Source: a virus. From it: a DNA stretch of 43,372 nucleotides. Positions 16,791 through 25,777 of this stretch are shown one piece after another. Below the pieces are notes generated by a model, which did not search any database, was not told the DNA's origin, and was given only the letters and a program-made list of their open reading frames with translations. How positions within the stretch are numbered: the first letter of the stretch is position 1; every line of letters begins with the position of its first letter. A program made the position numbers and the translations under genes. The DNA is taken from positions 1 through 43,372 of IMG/VR virus record IMGVR_UViG_3300044630_003426. One strand, given 5' to 3'.

Positions 16791-19760
16791 TTATTGTCCC
16801 ACAGCTGTGCCATTTAGAACAGCCAGTAATACAGGACTTTGTTCCCTGAATGATGTGCCGGTCAGCGTGCTTGCAAACCGTGGGTGGTTCAGGTTCACGA
16901 TCAGGCAGTTGGTCTGGCCGGGGCTTCTGTCCTTACAACCCTTGAACACAGTCACACGCTCGCGCTTAGCAATCAATGCACCATTGGCCTGCAGTTCACG
17001 CTCAATACGGTCAAGGCTGTCGCTAGTTCTGTTTAGCCACGCTCTGAACAAAGTCAAGTTGAGTGCGGCCACGCTACCGGGCATGACGGGGGTCTTCGCA
17101 TCATAGACAACCTTGATACGTGCAACGGCTTTCTCTGGAGCGGGCTGTGTCACCTGTTCCTTGCCTGAGCCGTATACCTCTGTGCAATGCACCAAGCGGT
17201 CGTTGTGTTCCATGAGGAACTGGCCGATGGTGTCGAACACGTCAGACTTACTCTCAATAGCGGCCTGACGAGTTTGCTTAACGCGCTCAATCATGTACTC
17301 AATAGTTGCCTTGATGTCGAACGGGAACAAGCCCAAAGCCTGACCGATGCGACCCATGCCCCATGATGCAATGAGTAGCGTTCTATAGAAGCGCTCTTGC
17401 GGCTCGAACAGAAAACCGAATGTCTTATTGAACGACGCCTCAGACCAGTTCCACACAGGTTCTGGGCCACCCTTGTCGAGCACAACTTGCACAAGCTCAG
17501 GGAAAGCCCATCCGTTGTTCTTCTCAACAAGCGCAAAGAAATCATGACCATTGCTGTGGCCGTCTTCACGAGTTGCAACAAACAAACGGTCGTGCTGATG
17601 GAACTCCAAGCAACGTGCTTTCAGTGGGTCATTGCCCGCACGAGCGTTTTCAAATTTGTTGTACAGCGAATAGTTCGATGTCATGTGAGTTGGCCCACAC
17701 CATGTAGCAGGCTTACGAAGCTCACGCTCTTTCGTCATGGTAATCTTTTCACGGCCTTGGCTCAGTGTGTAAGCCATGTCTGCCATAGCCTCGTCGTCTG
17801 CTACCGTGACTTCATCAATACTGCAAGGCAAGCTGTTGAGCATGCCGCGTATCCCGTAGAAAGCATTCGCTGAGTCCTGCTTGCTCAGGAACAAAGCCTT
17901 GGGGCTACCGATCAAACTGTTAACAGCAATGATCGACAGTGATTTACCAGTTGTTGTTAAATCAGAGTAAACCGACACGATGGCTGTGGCGTTACCCGCC
18001 GCAGGGCCAAGGATGCCTACAGTAGCAGTCAACAGCGACGCACGAATGTTGTCAGTGCCGGGCAGGTTAAGCATCTCCATCGCACGAACAAACTCAGAAC
18101 GTTCACCATGCGGGCCAATGAGCTTAGCATAACTAGCGGCAGGGCCACGCAGACGTGTGTCTGTTGCACCAATGCTTGAGCCAAGAATAGTCTGGCCGCA
18201 CATGAATGAGCCATCCTCTTGCCAACCGAAGTTAACGAAATCCAAACCTGTGGGCGCTTGCTGTTGCACCATGGATAAATAGTCCATCAAATAGCTCCTT
18301 ACCTTTTCCTGTTGTCCTGCGTTCTTAATGTAGATTTGTTGGTTCAATAAGAACCCTGAGAAGTCCTTGCCGATCGATGCGAGCACAACGATCTCGTGTT
18401 CAGTTTCTTTCCACCCAGTCATCGGGTATTTGGTCAACAGCCTGAACGCTGACTTGCGGCTTGCAGGGTCGTGGTACACACCAGTGATGTGCATCTCGTA
18501 CGGGCTGACGTGATCGAACTCAGTAACTTCCTGTGCGACTTCATTGCCGTTTGCATCGGTTGTCGTGATCTCAGTCTTGACCTCACGCATGATGTTGTTG
18601 TTCTGAATCGCATAGCCCTTGGGCAGTGTGAACGTGAACTCTTCGCCTGCCGCAGTAACGACTTCGGTCTCAGTCGCAACGGACAACTGCGCAGGGCTTG
18701 TGATGTTCCCACGGCTTGGGCATCCCTCGCATCCCTTCGCACAGAACTGTTCGAACTTCGCACATGTTGTTGGGCCAGTGCCGTTCCAACCGTTTAGCTT
18801 GTTCATGCTTGCGTCGAGATCAAAGTCAGGGTGTTTCCCTGCAATCTTGATGACAGCTTCTTTTACGTCCGTGCAATGTTTGGCCAGACCAAGTGAAGCA
18901 CGCCATAGAGGCTCATCGACATCCCTACCAGCAGCATCCAATACGCCGCCAGATTCGACAAGGGCCCTGACTTGATTGCATCTGGAGGCCACTGCGTCAA
19001 GGACGACGTCGTTGGAATTGAGCACCGCATCAAGTATCGAGGACTTCCCACCTTTGCGTGAAGCTGTTGCCTTCTTAGTCGCAGGGCCTTTATTGAACCA
19101 TGGCTTGAGGATTGTGAAGAGCGAAGCAGGATCGTAGTCTGGGCAGTCCGCAACACACTTGACTTCCTTCCATGGCTGTTGCTTCTTATGATGCGTGCCG
19201 ACTGGACGTAGCACCATGGATGGATCGTGGATTTTAGATGTGTCAATTATAACTCCCTGTTCTTCCAACGCAACGCGAAATGCAATGGAGGCTTTCTCCC
19301 AATGATCTCTACTCACAGCCTGTGTTAGTGGCCAATACAAGTGCACGCCATTACCTGACGAAATCACCATGGGGTCTGGCATACCGATAGCCGCAAGCGC
19401 GGGCATCATGGCCTTCATGCCTTCGGCCTTGGTTGCGTACGGTGTTTTACTGCCGATGTCTAAGTCAAGTGCAAGTGCTTTGAACCACGTTGCTTTAACT
19501 TGAGTGCGTTCAATCTTTTCACGACCATCCGGTCGTGCAACTCTGTTGTTTGCGAATGCACCAACAGAAAAATAAATAGTTGTTTCGGGCTCAGTGTCCC
19601 ACATTGAAATGTTTGCAACAGCTTCATCGATGTCTGCAAACGAGCCGCGGTTCCAACCGAACCCACGGGGATTTTGGCCTGAGTGGTCAGGCTTGTGTGC
19701 CATGATGACGACTTCGTCACGTTGGGCAAATATACGAGTAAGAAAGTTTTTTGTGTCCAA
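16791..19760 (-). CDS. Primase-polymerase/helicase fusion (AEP-like N-terminus, DUF927-like ATPase)
   Basis: 989 residues from a TTG start; AGGGG six bases upstream supports it, and the first ATG (residue 20) has no such site. N-terminal part: archaeo-eukaryotic-primase-like motifs ALDLDIG (Asp99, Asp101), SGNGVHLYWP (135-144) and DTSKIHDPSMVLRPVGTHH (173-191). A Cys cluster (CAKFEQFCAKGCEGC, about 335-350) may bind a metal. C-terminal part: a helicase-like ATPase with YSDLTTTGKS (GKS at 605-607) and Walker B-like SLPCSIDEV. The classic first Gly of the P-loop is replaced by Asp. Likely primes and unwinds at the phage fork. Confidence 0.68.
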   Translation of the reverse strand: MDTKNFLTRIFAQRDEVVIMAHKPDHSGQNPRGFGWNRGSFADIDEAVANISMWDTEPETTIYFSVGAFANNRVARPDGREKIERTQVKATWFKALALDLDIGSKTPYATKAEGMKAMMPALAAIGMPDPMVISSGNGVHLYWPLTQAVSRDHWEKASIAFRVALEEQGVIIDTSKIHDPSMVLRPVGTHHKKQQPWKEVKCVADCPDYDPASLFTILKPWFNKGPATKKATASRKGGKSSILDAVLNSNDVVLDAVASRCNQVRALVESGGVLDAAGRDVDEPLWRASLGLAKHCTDVKEAVIKIAGKHPDFDLDASMNKLNGWNGTGPTTCAKFEQFCAKGCEGCPSRGNITSPAQLSVATETEVVTAAGEEFTFTLPKGYAIQNNNIMREVKTEITTTDANGNEVAQEVTEFDHVSPYEMHITGVYHDPASRKSAFRLLTKYPMTGWKETEHEIVVLASIGKDFSGFLLNQQIYIKNAGQQEKVRSYLMDYLSMVQQQAPTGLDFVNFGWQEDGSFMCGQTILGSSIGATDTRLRGPAASYAKLIGPHGERSEFVRAMEMLNLPGTDNIRASLLTATVGILGPAAGNATAIVSVYSDLTTTGKSLSIIAVNSLIGSPKALFLSKQDSANAFYGIRGMLNSLPCSIDEVTVADDEAMADMAYTLSQGREKITMTKERELRKPATWCGPTHMTSNYSLYNKFENARAGNDPLKARCLEFHQHDRLFVATREDGHSNGHDFFALVEKNNGWAFPELVQVVLDKGGPEPVWNWSEASFNKTFGFLFEPQERFYRTLLIASWGMGRIGQALGLFPFDIKATIEYMIERVKQTRQAAIESKSDVFDTIGQFLMEHNDRLVHCTEVYGSGKEQVTQPAPEKAVARIKVVYDAKTPVMPGSVAALNLTLFRAWLNRTSDSLDRIERELQANGALIAKRERVTVFKGCKDRSPGQTNCLIVNLNHPRFASTLTGTSFREQSPVLLAVLNGTAVGQ

Positions 19761-19776
19761 GACAAGCCCCTAGATG

Positions 19777-19799
19777 AAAAACCCCGGAGTTACCCGGGG
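19777..19799 (-). terminator. Rho-independent terminator after the SSB-like gene
   Basis: On the minus strand: stem CCCCGG / CCGGGG with a six-base loop followed by five T. It lies between the SSB-like stop (19819) and the primase TTG start (19760), so it should reduce read-through into the primase gene. Confidence 0.75.
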
Positions 19800-19818
19800 C
19801 GCGATTTATGTTTTTATT

Positions 19819-20736
19819 TTATAGCTCGTCGAACAAACTGTCGAGCTTCGCCGCTAATTCATCTGATGCTTTTACAGGAGCAACGATTGGTTTGGACGTT
19901 GGTGGACGTTGATGAACATTTACGGACGTTGATTCGTCTTCATATGCATCATCCACTGCTTGTTGTACTGGCGCAACAGGAGCCGCAATACTTTGCTTCG
20001 CTGTTGGTGCCGCAATAGCAGGCCCTGCCGCTTGAGGAGCCAGTTGACGAGTAGCTACTTTAACAGAATCACTTGCGATCAAAGTGTCGACGCGAGAAAT
20101 TGCTTTCTCTGGCACATAACCTTTTTGTTTGAACGTGATCTTGGGATAGCTAGCCGCATCATCAAAGCCCAACTCAGTGATAACCTCTTCAGGGCCAATG
20201 CCATAGTTGCCAAGCTCTTTGAAATATTCACGTAAGGCTTTCATGCCAGAGACGGGAACAGTCAGGCTGTAGACCTTTGATGGGTCAGCCGCGGCAACCA
20301 CTGCCAAGTGACGTTGGTCAGCACACATCTTAGACTTAGCACCAGAGGGCAGAACCTTAGAGCCAAGGACGTTGTTAGGGCAGTCAGCGCAACTGGTGTG
20401 CACGGGAGCCTCGACACTAGCGTCAGCCTTGAGGCCATCATTCGACCAACAATCTGGACGGACGTTCTCAGCAGAGGCATCGAATGCTTTCGCATAGAAC
20501 ACCTTGGATACGCGTGGGTTAGCACCAACGATGATGGTGTCCAGTGTGACGCCAACTGTTGTTTCTACGCCATCTTCGCTCAGGCGGTAACGGCCTGCAC
20601 GAATGCTGATACGGGGAATGCCACCGCCGCTGTCACTGCCAACGATGGCAGATGCTACGGCTGACTTTGTGCCCGCTTGTTGGCGGGCGGCGATACGAGC
20701 TGCAATGTGTGCAGGTACTGTTTGAATGTTGCTCAT
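19819..20736 (-). CDS. SSB-like replication protein with acidic C-tail and four-Cys site
   Basis: 305 residues. The central region (about 40-215) is beta-rich, consistent with an OB fold. It contains Cys96, Cys116, Cys119 (CADC) and Cys138, a plausible zinc site. A disordered Ala/Pro/Gln linker follows, ending in an acidic-hydrophobic tail LDSLFDEL, as in single-strand binding proteins that recruit partners by their C-terminus. AAGGAATAATC precedes the ATG. It is the first of the primase-side genes and is followed by a terminator. The OB fold cannot be proven by eye, so the SSB role is inferred. Confidence 0.5.
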   Translation of the reverse strand: MSNIQTVPAHIAARIAARQQAGTKSAVASAIVGSDSGGGIPRISIRAGRYRLSEDGVETTVGVTLDTIIVGANPRVSKVFYAKAFDASAENVRPDCWSNDGLKADASVEAPVHTSCADCPNNVLGSKVLPSGAKSKMCADQRHLAVVAAADPSKVYSLTVPVSGMKALREYFKELGNYGIGPEEVITELGFDDAASYPKITFKQKGYVPEKAISRVDTLIASDSVKVATRQLAPQAAGPAIAAPTAKQSIAAPVAPVQQAVDDAYEDESTSVNVHQRPPTSKPIVAPVKASDELAAKLDSLFDEL

Positions 20737-20746
20737 GATTATTCCT

Positions 20747-20983
20747 TTATGGGTTGCTGTCTGTTACTACGCCGTGAATACCCCGTGACCACAAAAGATT
20801 ACTTGTAGCCACTGCGCCTGCCGCAATTAATTGCGCCGCGCTATAACGATCTTTATTAGCACGGGGGTAGCCCGGGCCAACGTATATATCACTGTTTCTA
20901 AAGTGGGGTACGTATGTAACATCTTTTATTTTGTATGTTACTTGTGCTCCGATTGGAGCGGCTTCCGCTGAAGTCCGTTTCAT
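20747..20983 (-). CDS. Hypothetical small protein
   Basis: 78 residues from the ATG at 20983, which follows AAGGA. A longer frame to 21070 lacks support and would overlap the previous gene. It has a Tyr/Gly/Pro-rich middle (RNSDIYVGPGYPRANKDRY) and no recognised domain or membrane segment. It lies ten bases upstream of the SSB-like gene and one base after the coiled-coil protein gene, so it belongs to the same transcript. Confidence 0.55.
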   Translation of the reverse strand: MKRTSAEAAPIGAQVTYKIKDVTYVPHFRNSDIYVGPGYPRANKDRYSAAQLIAAGAVATSNLLWSRGIHGVVTDSNP

Positions 20984-20984
20984 A

Positions 20985-21377
20985 TTATTCCTTTGCTTGC
21001 GCTTTGCGCAAATTAAATACACGAGTAGATGAGAAGTTGACACCGGGAGGTGGAGCGCCGTTGGCTTCAATGAAACTCTTGACTCCCAGTTTCGATGCGC
21101 GGGCTTCTACCATGTCCCACGAATCGTTTTCCTTGCAATACGCAAAGAACTCTTCACGCGACGCAACGGTCGCGGTATGGTGTGTCGACCAATAGGCCGT
21201 ACCAGAATTTGTCTTGACTGATTCGAGACCGTCTTCCTGCGCTTTAGCAGTCATCCAGTTCTCAACGGCAACAAGCTTTTCCATAAGCTTGGCCTTGTTT
21301 GCTTTGTGCTCACGCTCAAGAGCGTCAATAGCACCTCGTACCTGCAGGTATTTCTCTGCGGCTAATTCGTAGTTCAT
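20985..21377 (-). CDS. Coiled-coil phage protein, possibly Gam-like
   Basis: 130 residues. Residues 1-45 form a charged helix (YLQVRGAIDALEREHKANKA), followed by ESVKTNSGTAYWSTHHTATV and a C-terminal APPPGVNFSSTRVFNLRKA. This layout recurs in phage proteins next to recombination genes and loosely recalls Mu Gam-type end-protection proteins; that link is weak. AGGAC precedes the ATG. It sits between the helicase and SSB-like genes, fitting a DNA-metabolism role. Confidence 0.6.
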   Translation of the reverse strand: MNYELAAEKYLQVRGAIDALEREHKANKAKLMEKLVAVENWMTAKAQEDGLESVKTNSGTAYWSTHHTATVASREEFFAYCKENDSWDMVEARASKLGVKSFIEANGAPPPGVNFSSTRVFNLRKAQAKE

Positions 21378-21398
21378 AAGTAAGTCCTAACTGTTTAA

Positions 21399-22949
21399 CT
21401 AATCGTCACTGTTGATGCCTTGCACCAAATTCAAAAACTCCGCCAATGTGTTTTTCTTTGCGCGGAGTCGGCGGTATAACTCTGCTTCAAAGCCAGTGGC
21501 CCAGATGTGCCACACAGTCGTCTTGCCAGTTGTTGTCAACCGGCGAATCCTTGCATTGGCTTGCTCATACTGCTCAAGTGAATAAATCGGAGCAAACCAA
21601 ACAATATCTTTCGCACGTGTCAAAGTCAATCCATGTGCCGCAACCTTTGGGTGAGCCAACAAAATCTGTGGCCTGTCCGTGTGTTGGAAGTCGTTGAAGA
21701 TTTGGTTGCGATCGTTTTTGCTAACGTCACCGTGAACCGATGCAACATCGAATCCATCAGCAGTTAACTTCGCTTGCAACTCATCTTGTACGCCTCGAAG
21801 CGGAACAAATATGATGACCTTGTCACCAATCTCATTTAGCAATTCAGTAAGTGTATTATACCTCAACGAGCCATCGATTGCAATCTTACCGGTCTCGCTG
21901 TACACGACACCGCAGCTAATTTGCAACATCTTACTCAACACCACTGCCGCATTCGCAGCAGTCACTTCACCCGCCGCAAACACAGTCACGGCTTTGTCTT
22001 TCATTTCCTTAAACGCTTTCTGTTGTTGAGGTGTTAGCTCTGTCTTGCGACCAACGAAGTTAGTGTCAGGCAAATCTTTACACTCGTCAAGCGAAAAGCG
22101 AATCGATGGTTGCAAAACTTTCTTGCATGTCTCAAGCGCGTCTTGACGTGGTGTCCACTTAAACGTTGTGACCTTCTGCATCACCATGTCTTTGAACGTC
22201 GTGAAGCTCTTGGGGCAAGTGGGTGAATCCACTAAGCGTGCAAGTGTCCATGCGTCCGCAGGCGTCTGAGAGATCGGCGTACCAGTGAGCATCCACAGCC
22301 ATGGCTTGTGCGTCTGCATCCACTTAGCAAATATCTTGTAGCGCTGTGAGCTAGGTGACTTCAGTGCTGTAGCCTCGTCGTAGATCACTACGTCAAAGTC
22401 TTTGAGGTCAGGTGCCATGTTACTAAAGCCATCATGGTTAATGATGAAGTACTGCACACCGGGCTTCTCAAGCAACTGCTTACGCTTCTCCTTCGTACCA
22501 GTGACGATCACAAACGTGCGGTGCGGCAAGTGGTGCTTAAGCTCCCTGCCCCATACAACGGTCAGCGTCGACAACGGCGCGATGATGAGAACCTTCTTGG
22601 CCACACCTTCGTCAAGCAGGAAGTCCGCGGCCCAGATCGAGCTAATGGACTTACCAGTACCCGGTGCGTTGAGGCACAGGGCACGCTTGTGTGTTGTCAG
22701 GAATGCCGCAGTGTCCTTCTGGTGATCCATCGGCGCGAACCGCGCAGGCCAACTGTAGTAGTGCATGATCGGAGCCGGAACACTAAAGCCCAAGTTCTTC
22801 AGCACGATGGACTCATCGACACCATACGGCACAGCTAGCATTGACTCACCACCATGCATGAACGTCTTGGCATGCGGCATCAGAGACTGCACAGTGGCAT
22901 TCTCATTGCTGTTGATAATGATCTTGCGCTTATCAGGTATTACAAGCAT
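21399..22949 (-). CDS. SNF2-type superfamily 2 helicase/translocase
   Basis: 516 residues from ATG 22949. A longer start at 22985 would overlap the upstream nuclease gene by 46 bases; neither start has a strong Shine-Dalgarno site. Motifs in order: Gln motif (DHQK), Walker A APGTGKS (GTGKS at about 97-101), IIAPLSTLTVVW, Walker B VVIYDEAT, motif III LTGTP, then the second RecA lobe with VIIFVPLRG, VHGDVSK and motif VI QANARIRRL. It is shorter than cellular SNF2 remodellers. Phage enzymes of this class are linked to recombination or fork remodelling. It overlaps the VRR-NUC gene by ten bases, suggesting that the two work together. Confidence 0.88.
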   Translation of the reverse strand: MLVIPDKRKIIINSNENATVQSLMPHAKTFMHGGESMLAVPYGVDESIVLKNLGFSVPAPIMHYYSWPARFAPMDHQKDTAAFLTTHKRALCLNAPGTGKSISSIWAADFLLDEGVAKKVLIIAPLSTLTVVWGRELKHHLPHRTFVIVTGTKEKRKQLLEKPGVQYFIINHDGFSNMAPDLKDFDVVIYDEATALKSPSSQRYKIFAKWMQTHKPWLWMLTGTPISQTPADAWTLARLVDSPTCPKSFTTFKDMVMQKVTTFKWTPRQDALETCKKVLQPSIRFSLDECKDLPDTNFVGRKTELTPQQQKAFKEMKDKAVTVFAAGEVTAANAAVVLSKMLQISCGVVYSETGKIAIDGSLRYNTLTELLNEIGDKVIIFVPLRGVQDELQAKLTADGFDVASVHGDVSKNDRNQIFNDFQHTDRPQILLAHPKVAAHGLTLTRAKDIVWFAPIYSLEQYEQANARIRRLTTTGKTTVWHIWATGFEAELYRRLRAKKNTLAEFLNLVQGINSDD

Positions 22950-23245
22950 GTCAGTGCAACCCAAGCTTTGAATTCCATTTCCCACACGTCTACGGACGTC
23001 TCACGAACGATCCAGACTCTTCCTCCGCTTTGTAGTATTGCGCTGATCTCTTTGTTTTGTAGGGCTGTAGTAGTGCCTTTGCCGAACTTGGTCTCAACAG
23101 CAAAAAAATTACCATCAACATGGCCCACAAAGTCAGGCACGCCAGCCCGACCAAAGCCATTAGCAGACGGCATAAACCACCAACACTTGTCAGTAGCTTT
23201 AAGTACATCTTTGACAATCTTTTTAACATCGCCTTCATTCTTCAT
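22940..23245 (-). CDS. VRR-NUC domain nuclease
   Basis: 101 residues, a single VRR-NUC (PD-(D/E)XK) domain. Core: GRAGVPDFVGHVDGNFFAVETK, with Asp38, Glu51 and Lys53 as the predicted metal-binding triad, and ALQNKEI with Gln63. Stand-alone phage VRR-NUC proteins are structure-specific nucleases for branched DNA. It lies between the SNF2-type helicase and the Cas4-like nuclease, overlapping both genes, so the three are probably translated together. Confidence 0.88.
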   Translation of the reverse strand: MKNEGDVKKIVKDVLKATDKCWWFMPSANGFGRAGVPDFVGHVDGNFFAVETKFGKGTTTALQNKEISAILQSGGRVWIVRETSVDVWEMEFKAWVALTCL

Positions 23246-23934
23246 CGTTTACCTTTCAGTCGTGCGTCAGGGCAGATGTCCTTAGCCGCGCACCATGGGC
23301 ATAAGCCCGAGGGTTTAGTTTTAAATACGCCGAGTTCAATCACGTCTTGCACTTTAGTGAACCGAGGCTTCAGTGCCCGCCACATAGAGTCCAAGAACCT
23401 GCGCTCGTACGTTGCGTTTGTTGTCTCGTTGAACTTGAGCCAGATGAATGACGTCTTGACCTTTGTTACTTCAGGGTAGTGCCAGAACACCATGGCCGCA
23501 AACAACTGCAACTGTGTTGGGTTGTCCTTCACTTTGCCAGTCTTGTAGTCAAGGCAGTACGCAGTGTCACCATCCACAACAAGCACGTCAGCAATCGATC
23601 TAATCCACACGTCCTTAGCAAACCAGTCGACGGGCTTGAGGTCAGCATTGACAGCCATCTGGTGCTCGAACAATTTCTCGCCCGGTCGTTTCATGATGAC
23701 GTCGACAACACTGCCCCACTGCTCTAGCGTCTTGCGTCCTTCAGCGGACAACGAGTCGAGGTCTAGTACACCACGGCCTTTAGCTTCTAGCAACTTGTGA
23801 ACACGGTCTCCGTACTCGGATGCCTCGTTCGATGTGTTGAGCACGCGCTTGGACACGTACAGGTAATCGAACTGAGCCTCGCATGTTTCAAATGTTGACA
23901 GACGGCTAAACGACAGCGGCATTGGTTGGGTCAT
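23242..23934 (-). CDS. Cas4/RecB-like PD-(D/E)XK nuclease with iron-sulfur-type Cys cluster
   Basis: 230 residues from ATG 23934, which has AGGAAA just upstream; a longer frame to 23982 overlaps the polymerase gene and is less likely. Nuclease core: IADVL (Asp116), LDYKTG (Asp129, Lys131) and Gln141. Four Cys, one N-terminal (C18 in TFETCEAQF) and three C-terminal (C212, C215, C221 in LCPWCAAKDIC), match the 4Fe-4S cluster of Cas4 and AddB nucleases. It likely resects DNA ends during recombination. No CRISPR array or cas genes are present, so it is not a CRISPR component. Confidence 0.85.
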   Translation of the reverse strand: MTQPMPLSFSRLSTFETCEAQFDYLYVSKRVLNTSNEASEYGDRVHKLLEAKGRGVLDLDSLSAEGRKTLEQWGSVVDVIMKRPGEKLFEHQMAVNADLKPVDWFAKDVWIRSIADVLVVDGDTAYCLDYKTGKVKDNPTQLQLFAAMVFWHYPEVTKVKTSFIWLKFNETTNATYERRFLDSMWRALKPRFTKVQDVIELGVFKTKPSGLCPWCAAKDICPDARLKGKR

Positions 23935-23941
23935 AAGTTTC

Positions 23942-25777
23942 CTATTTCGCCGCACCATATGACGGGCCAACACCCGTCTCACAAGATACGGGAATGCTCC
24001 GACACCACTTGGGCGTCAAAGCTAGGCACTCTTCCATATAGGCACGAGCTTCAGTAAGTTCTTCGTTTGGTACCACGCACACTGCTTCGTCATGGACTGA
24101 CAGCTTCACGGGATACCGTTGGTTAATACGTGCAGTTTGCCACATAACGATCCGCATTGCAGCATGTTGCGACAAATTTTCTACAACTTTTGGGCCAAAG
24201 ATGCGAACACGTTGTTTTCCCATCAGGTATGTCCACTCCTTGCCGTCCCACTTCAGGTCGTGGTACATGACACCGGGCTCACCGGGGCGGCCAAAGCCAT
24301 CCTTCTGCGTGATAAACCAACCATTGACGTCCACGTTCATCATGGTGCAACCATTGGCGATGTCCGGCAGAATGACTTGCTGACAACGACCCCACAGATC
24401 GACAACCTTGTGGTGCACTGAGCGGTACAGATTCACAATGTCGTACGCACGGTCAAGACCGATCGGCTGAACCGACGGATCAGTGCGCGACGCAATGCGA
24501 ACCATCTCTTGGAATCGCTGAGCACCGGCACCGTATTGCAGGCCCAACATCGCGGTCTTGCCAAGGAAACGTTCAGCCTTGTCAGCCTTGGTAATGTCAC
24601 GACCGAACAGCTTTGATGCAAAGTCACAGTACAAGTCAACGCCCTTGGCTAACTTCTCCACCACGTCATCCTGTCCGGCCAAAGCCATCACAGTGCGAAG
24701 CTCAATGTTCGACGAGTCACCGACGAGCACAGTGTGTCCCTCGGGAGCGAGCAAGGCGTTACGCAGACCCGCAGACGGGCCACGCGCAGGGATGTTCTGC
24801 CAGTTGATACTGTTGCCGCCTGAGTACCGGCCAGTGGTTTTAGCGCCCCAGAAGTTGAGGTACACCGGCAGTGGGCCACGCTTTGCAGTATCCACGAACT
24901 TGAGCGCACGGGTCTCAGCGATGGTTGTCTTCACACCAAGGCGTGCGGCGACGAGCGTCTGCACCTGTGGGTTCTCATGGTCGAGCAAGTCGGTGAAGTT
25001 CTTGTCGCTCTTAGCGAACGCAAACGTTTCCTTACCGGTTGTAGCACTAATCTTTTTGGGCGCGGGTACACCAAGCATCTCAAGCTGTTCAGCAAACTTG
25101 TCGTTAGACATCAGCGTGTCCTTGCCGACAACCAGTGAACGCATCAGCATGTCCTTGCGGGCGACCTCGTCTTTGTACAACTGTTCCATCATGGCTACAT
25201 CACCCACAAGCGTAGGCTCAGTGAACATCCGCACAGTCATGTCGATCAGGCGCGTCTCCAGTGTAGGTGTGAACGCATCCATCTTCTCACCGATTGCACG
25301 GCACAGCCACGTGTCATGCTTGCAGTAATCTGCGTACGCCTCTAATTCCATGGGATTAAAGTCATTACGGCGTTTGCCCATTGCTTTAATAACTTCAGTA
25401 CCCTTGTCAGGGAACCCGAAGAATTTGGTTAAGTTAGCAAGTGAGTGAGAGACTAAGTGGGGGTAGAGCATGCGGGCTTGGGAGAGTGTGTCCATCCACA
25501 ACCGCGGTCGTATTGCTAGTCGTTGCGTCAGCGCGTACCCGTCAAACAATGTGTTGTGGCATCGCACAGCAGAGTTAGCCCAGTCGTAGTTAGCGTGCAT
25601 CCACGCCATGATTACAGACTCAGGGCCAGAGAACCACACAGGCGGCTCAGCGTTACGTGCAACGCACACGCCAATGAATTCGAATCGATCGTCCATGATG
25701 TACGCATCAGTCTGCATCTTTGACAAACTGAATTGTGCATCGTAGTACGTCTCAATATCTACAGTGAGGATGTCCAT
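23942..25777 (-). CDS. Family A DNA polymerase with 3'-5' exonuclease domain
   Basis: 611 residues. The N-terminal DEDD-type exonuclease opens with VDIETYY (Asp7, Glu9), then CHNTLFDGY and YCKHDTWL. Polymerase motif A is VGDSSNIELR (Asp354), where most family members have DYSQIE. Motif B is KAERFLGKTAMLGLQYG and motif C is SVHDEAV (Asp563). All catalytic carboxylates are present, so it should be active as the phage replicase. There is no 5'-3' nuclease domain. The ATG shares one base with the preceding gene's stop. The motif A variant is shared by some phage polymerases and may alter sugar or base selection. Confidence 0.92.
   Translation of the reverse strand: MDILTVDIETYYDAQFSLSKMQTDAYIMDDRFEFIGVCVARNAEPPVWFSGPESVIMAWMHANYDWANSAVRCHNTLFDGYALTQRLAIRPRLWMDTLSQARMLYPHLVSHSLANLTKFFGFPDKGTEVIKAMGKRRNDFNPMELEAYADYCKHDTWLCRAIGEKMDAFTPTLETRLIDMTVRMFTEPTLVGDVAMMEQLYKDEVARKDMLMRSLVVGKDTLMSNDKFAEQLEMLGVPAPKKISATTGKETFAFAKSDKNFTDLLDHENPQVQTLVAARLGVKTTIAETRALKFVDTAKRGPLPVYLNFWGAKTTGRYSGGNSINWQNIPARGPSAGLRNALLAPEGHTVLVGDSSNIELRTVMALAGQDDVVEKLAKGVDLYCDFASKLFGRDITKADKAERFLGKTAMLGLQYGAGAQRFQEMVRIASRTDPSVQPIGLDRAYDIVNLYRSVHHKVVDLWGRCQQVILPDIANGCTMMNVDVNGWFITQKDGFGRPGEPGVMYHDLKWDGKEWTYLMGKQRVRIFGPKVVENLSQHAAMRIVMWQTARINQRYPVKLSVHDEAVCVVPNEELTEARAYMEECLALTPKWCRSIPVSCETGVGPSYGAAK

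Noticed and set aside
23242-23934. CRISPR Cas4
   Set aside because: The Cas4-like nuclease stands with replication genes and there is no array, Cas1 or Cas2.
24558-25328. 256-codon rightward frame opposite the DNA polymerase
   Set aside because: Antisense shadow of the polymerase gene; Ser/Arg/Pro-rich, no domain.
25343-25358. Tenth palindrome copy TAATTCCATGGGATTA
   Set aside because: One arm has a mismatch and it lies inside the polymerase coding sequence (Asn-Pro-Met-Glu), so chance is likely.
23942-25777. Polymerase as DpoZ of a 2-aminoadenine phage
   Set aside because: No PurZ, dATPase or related gene in the window and no decisive motif; kept only as a question.
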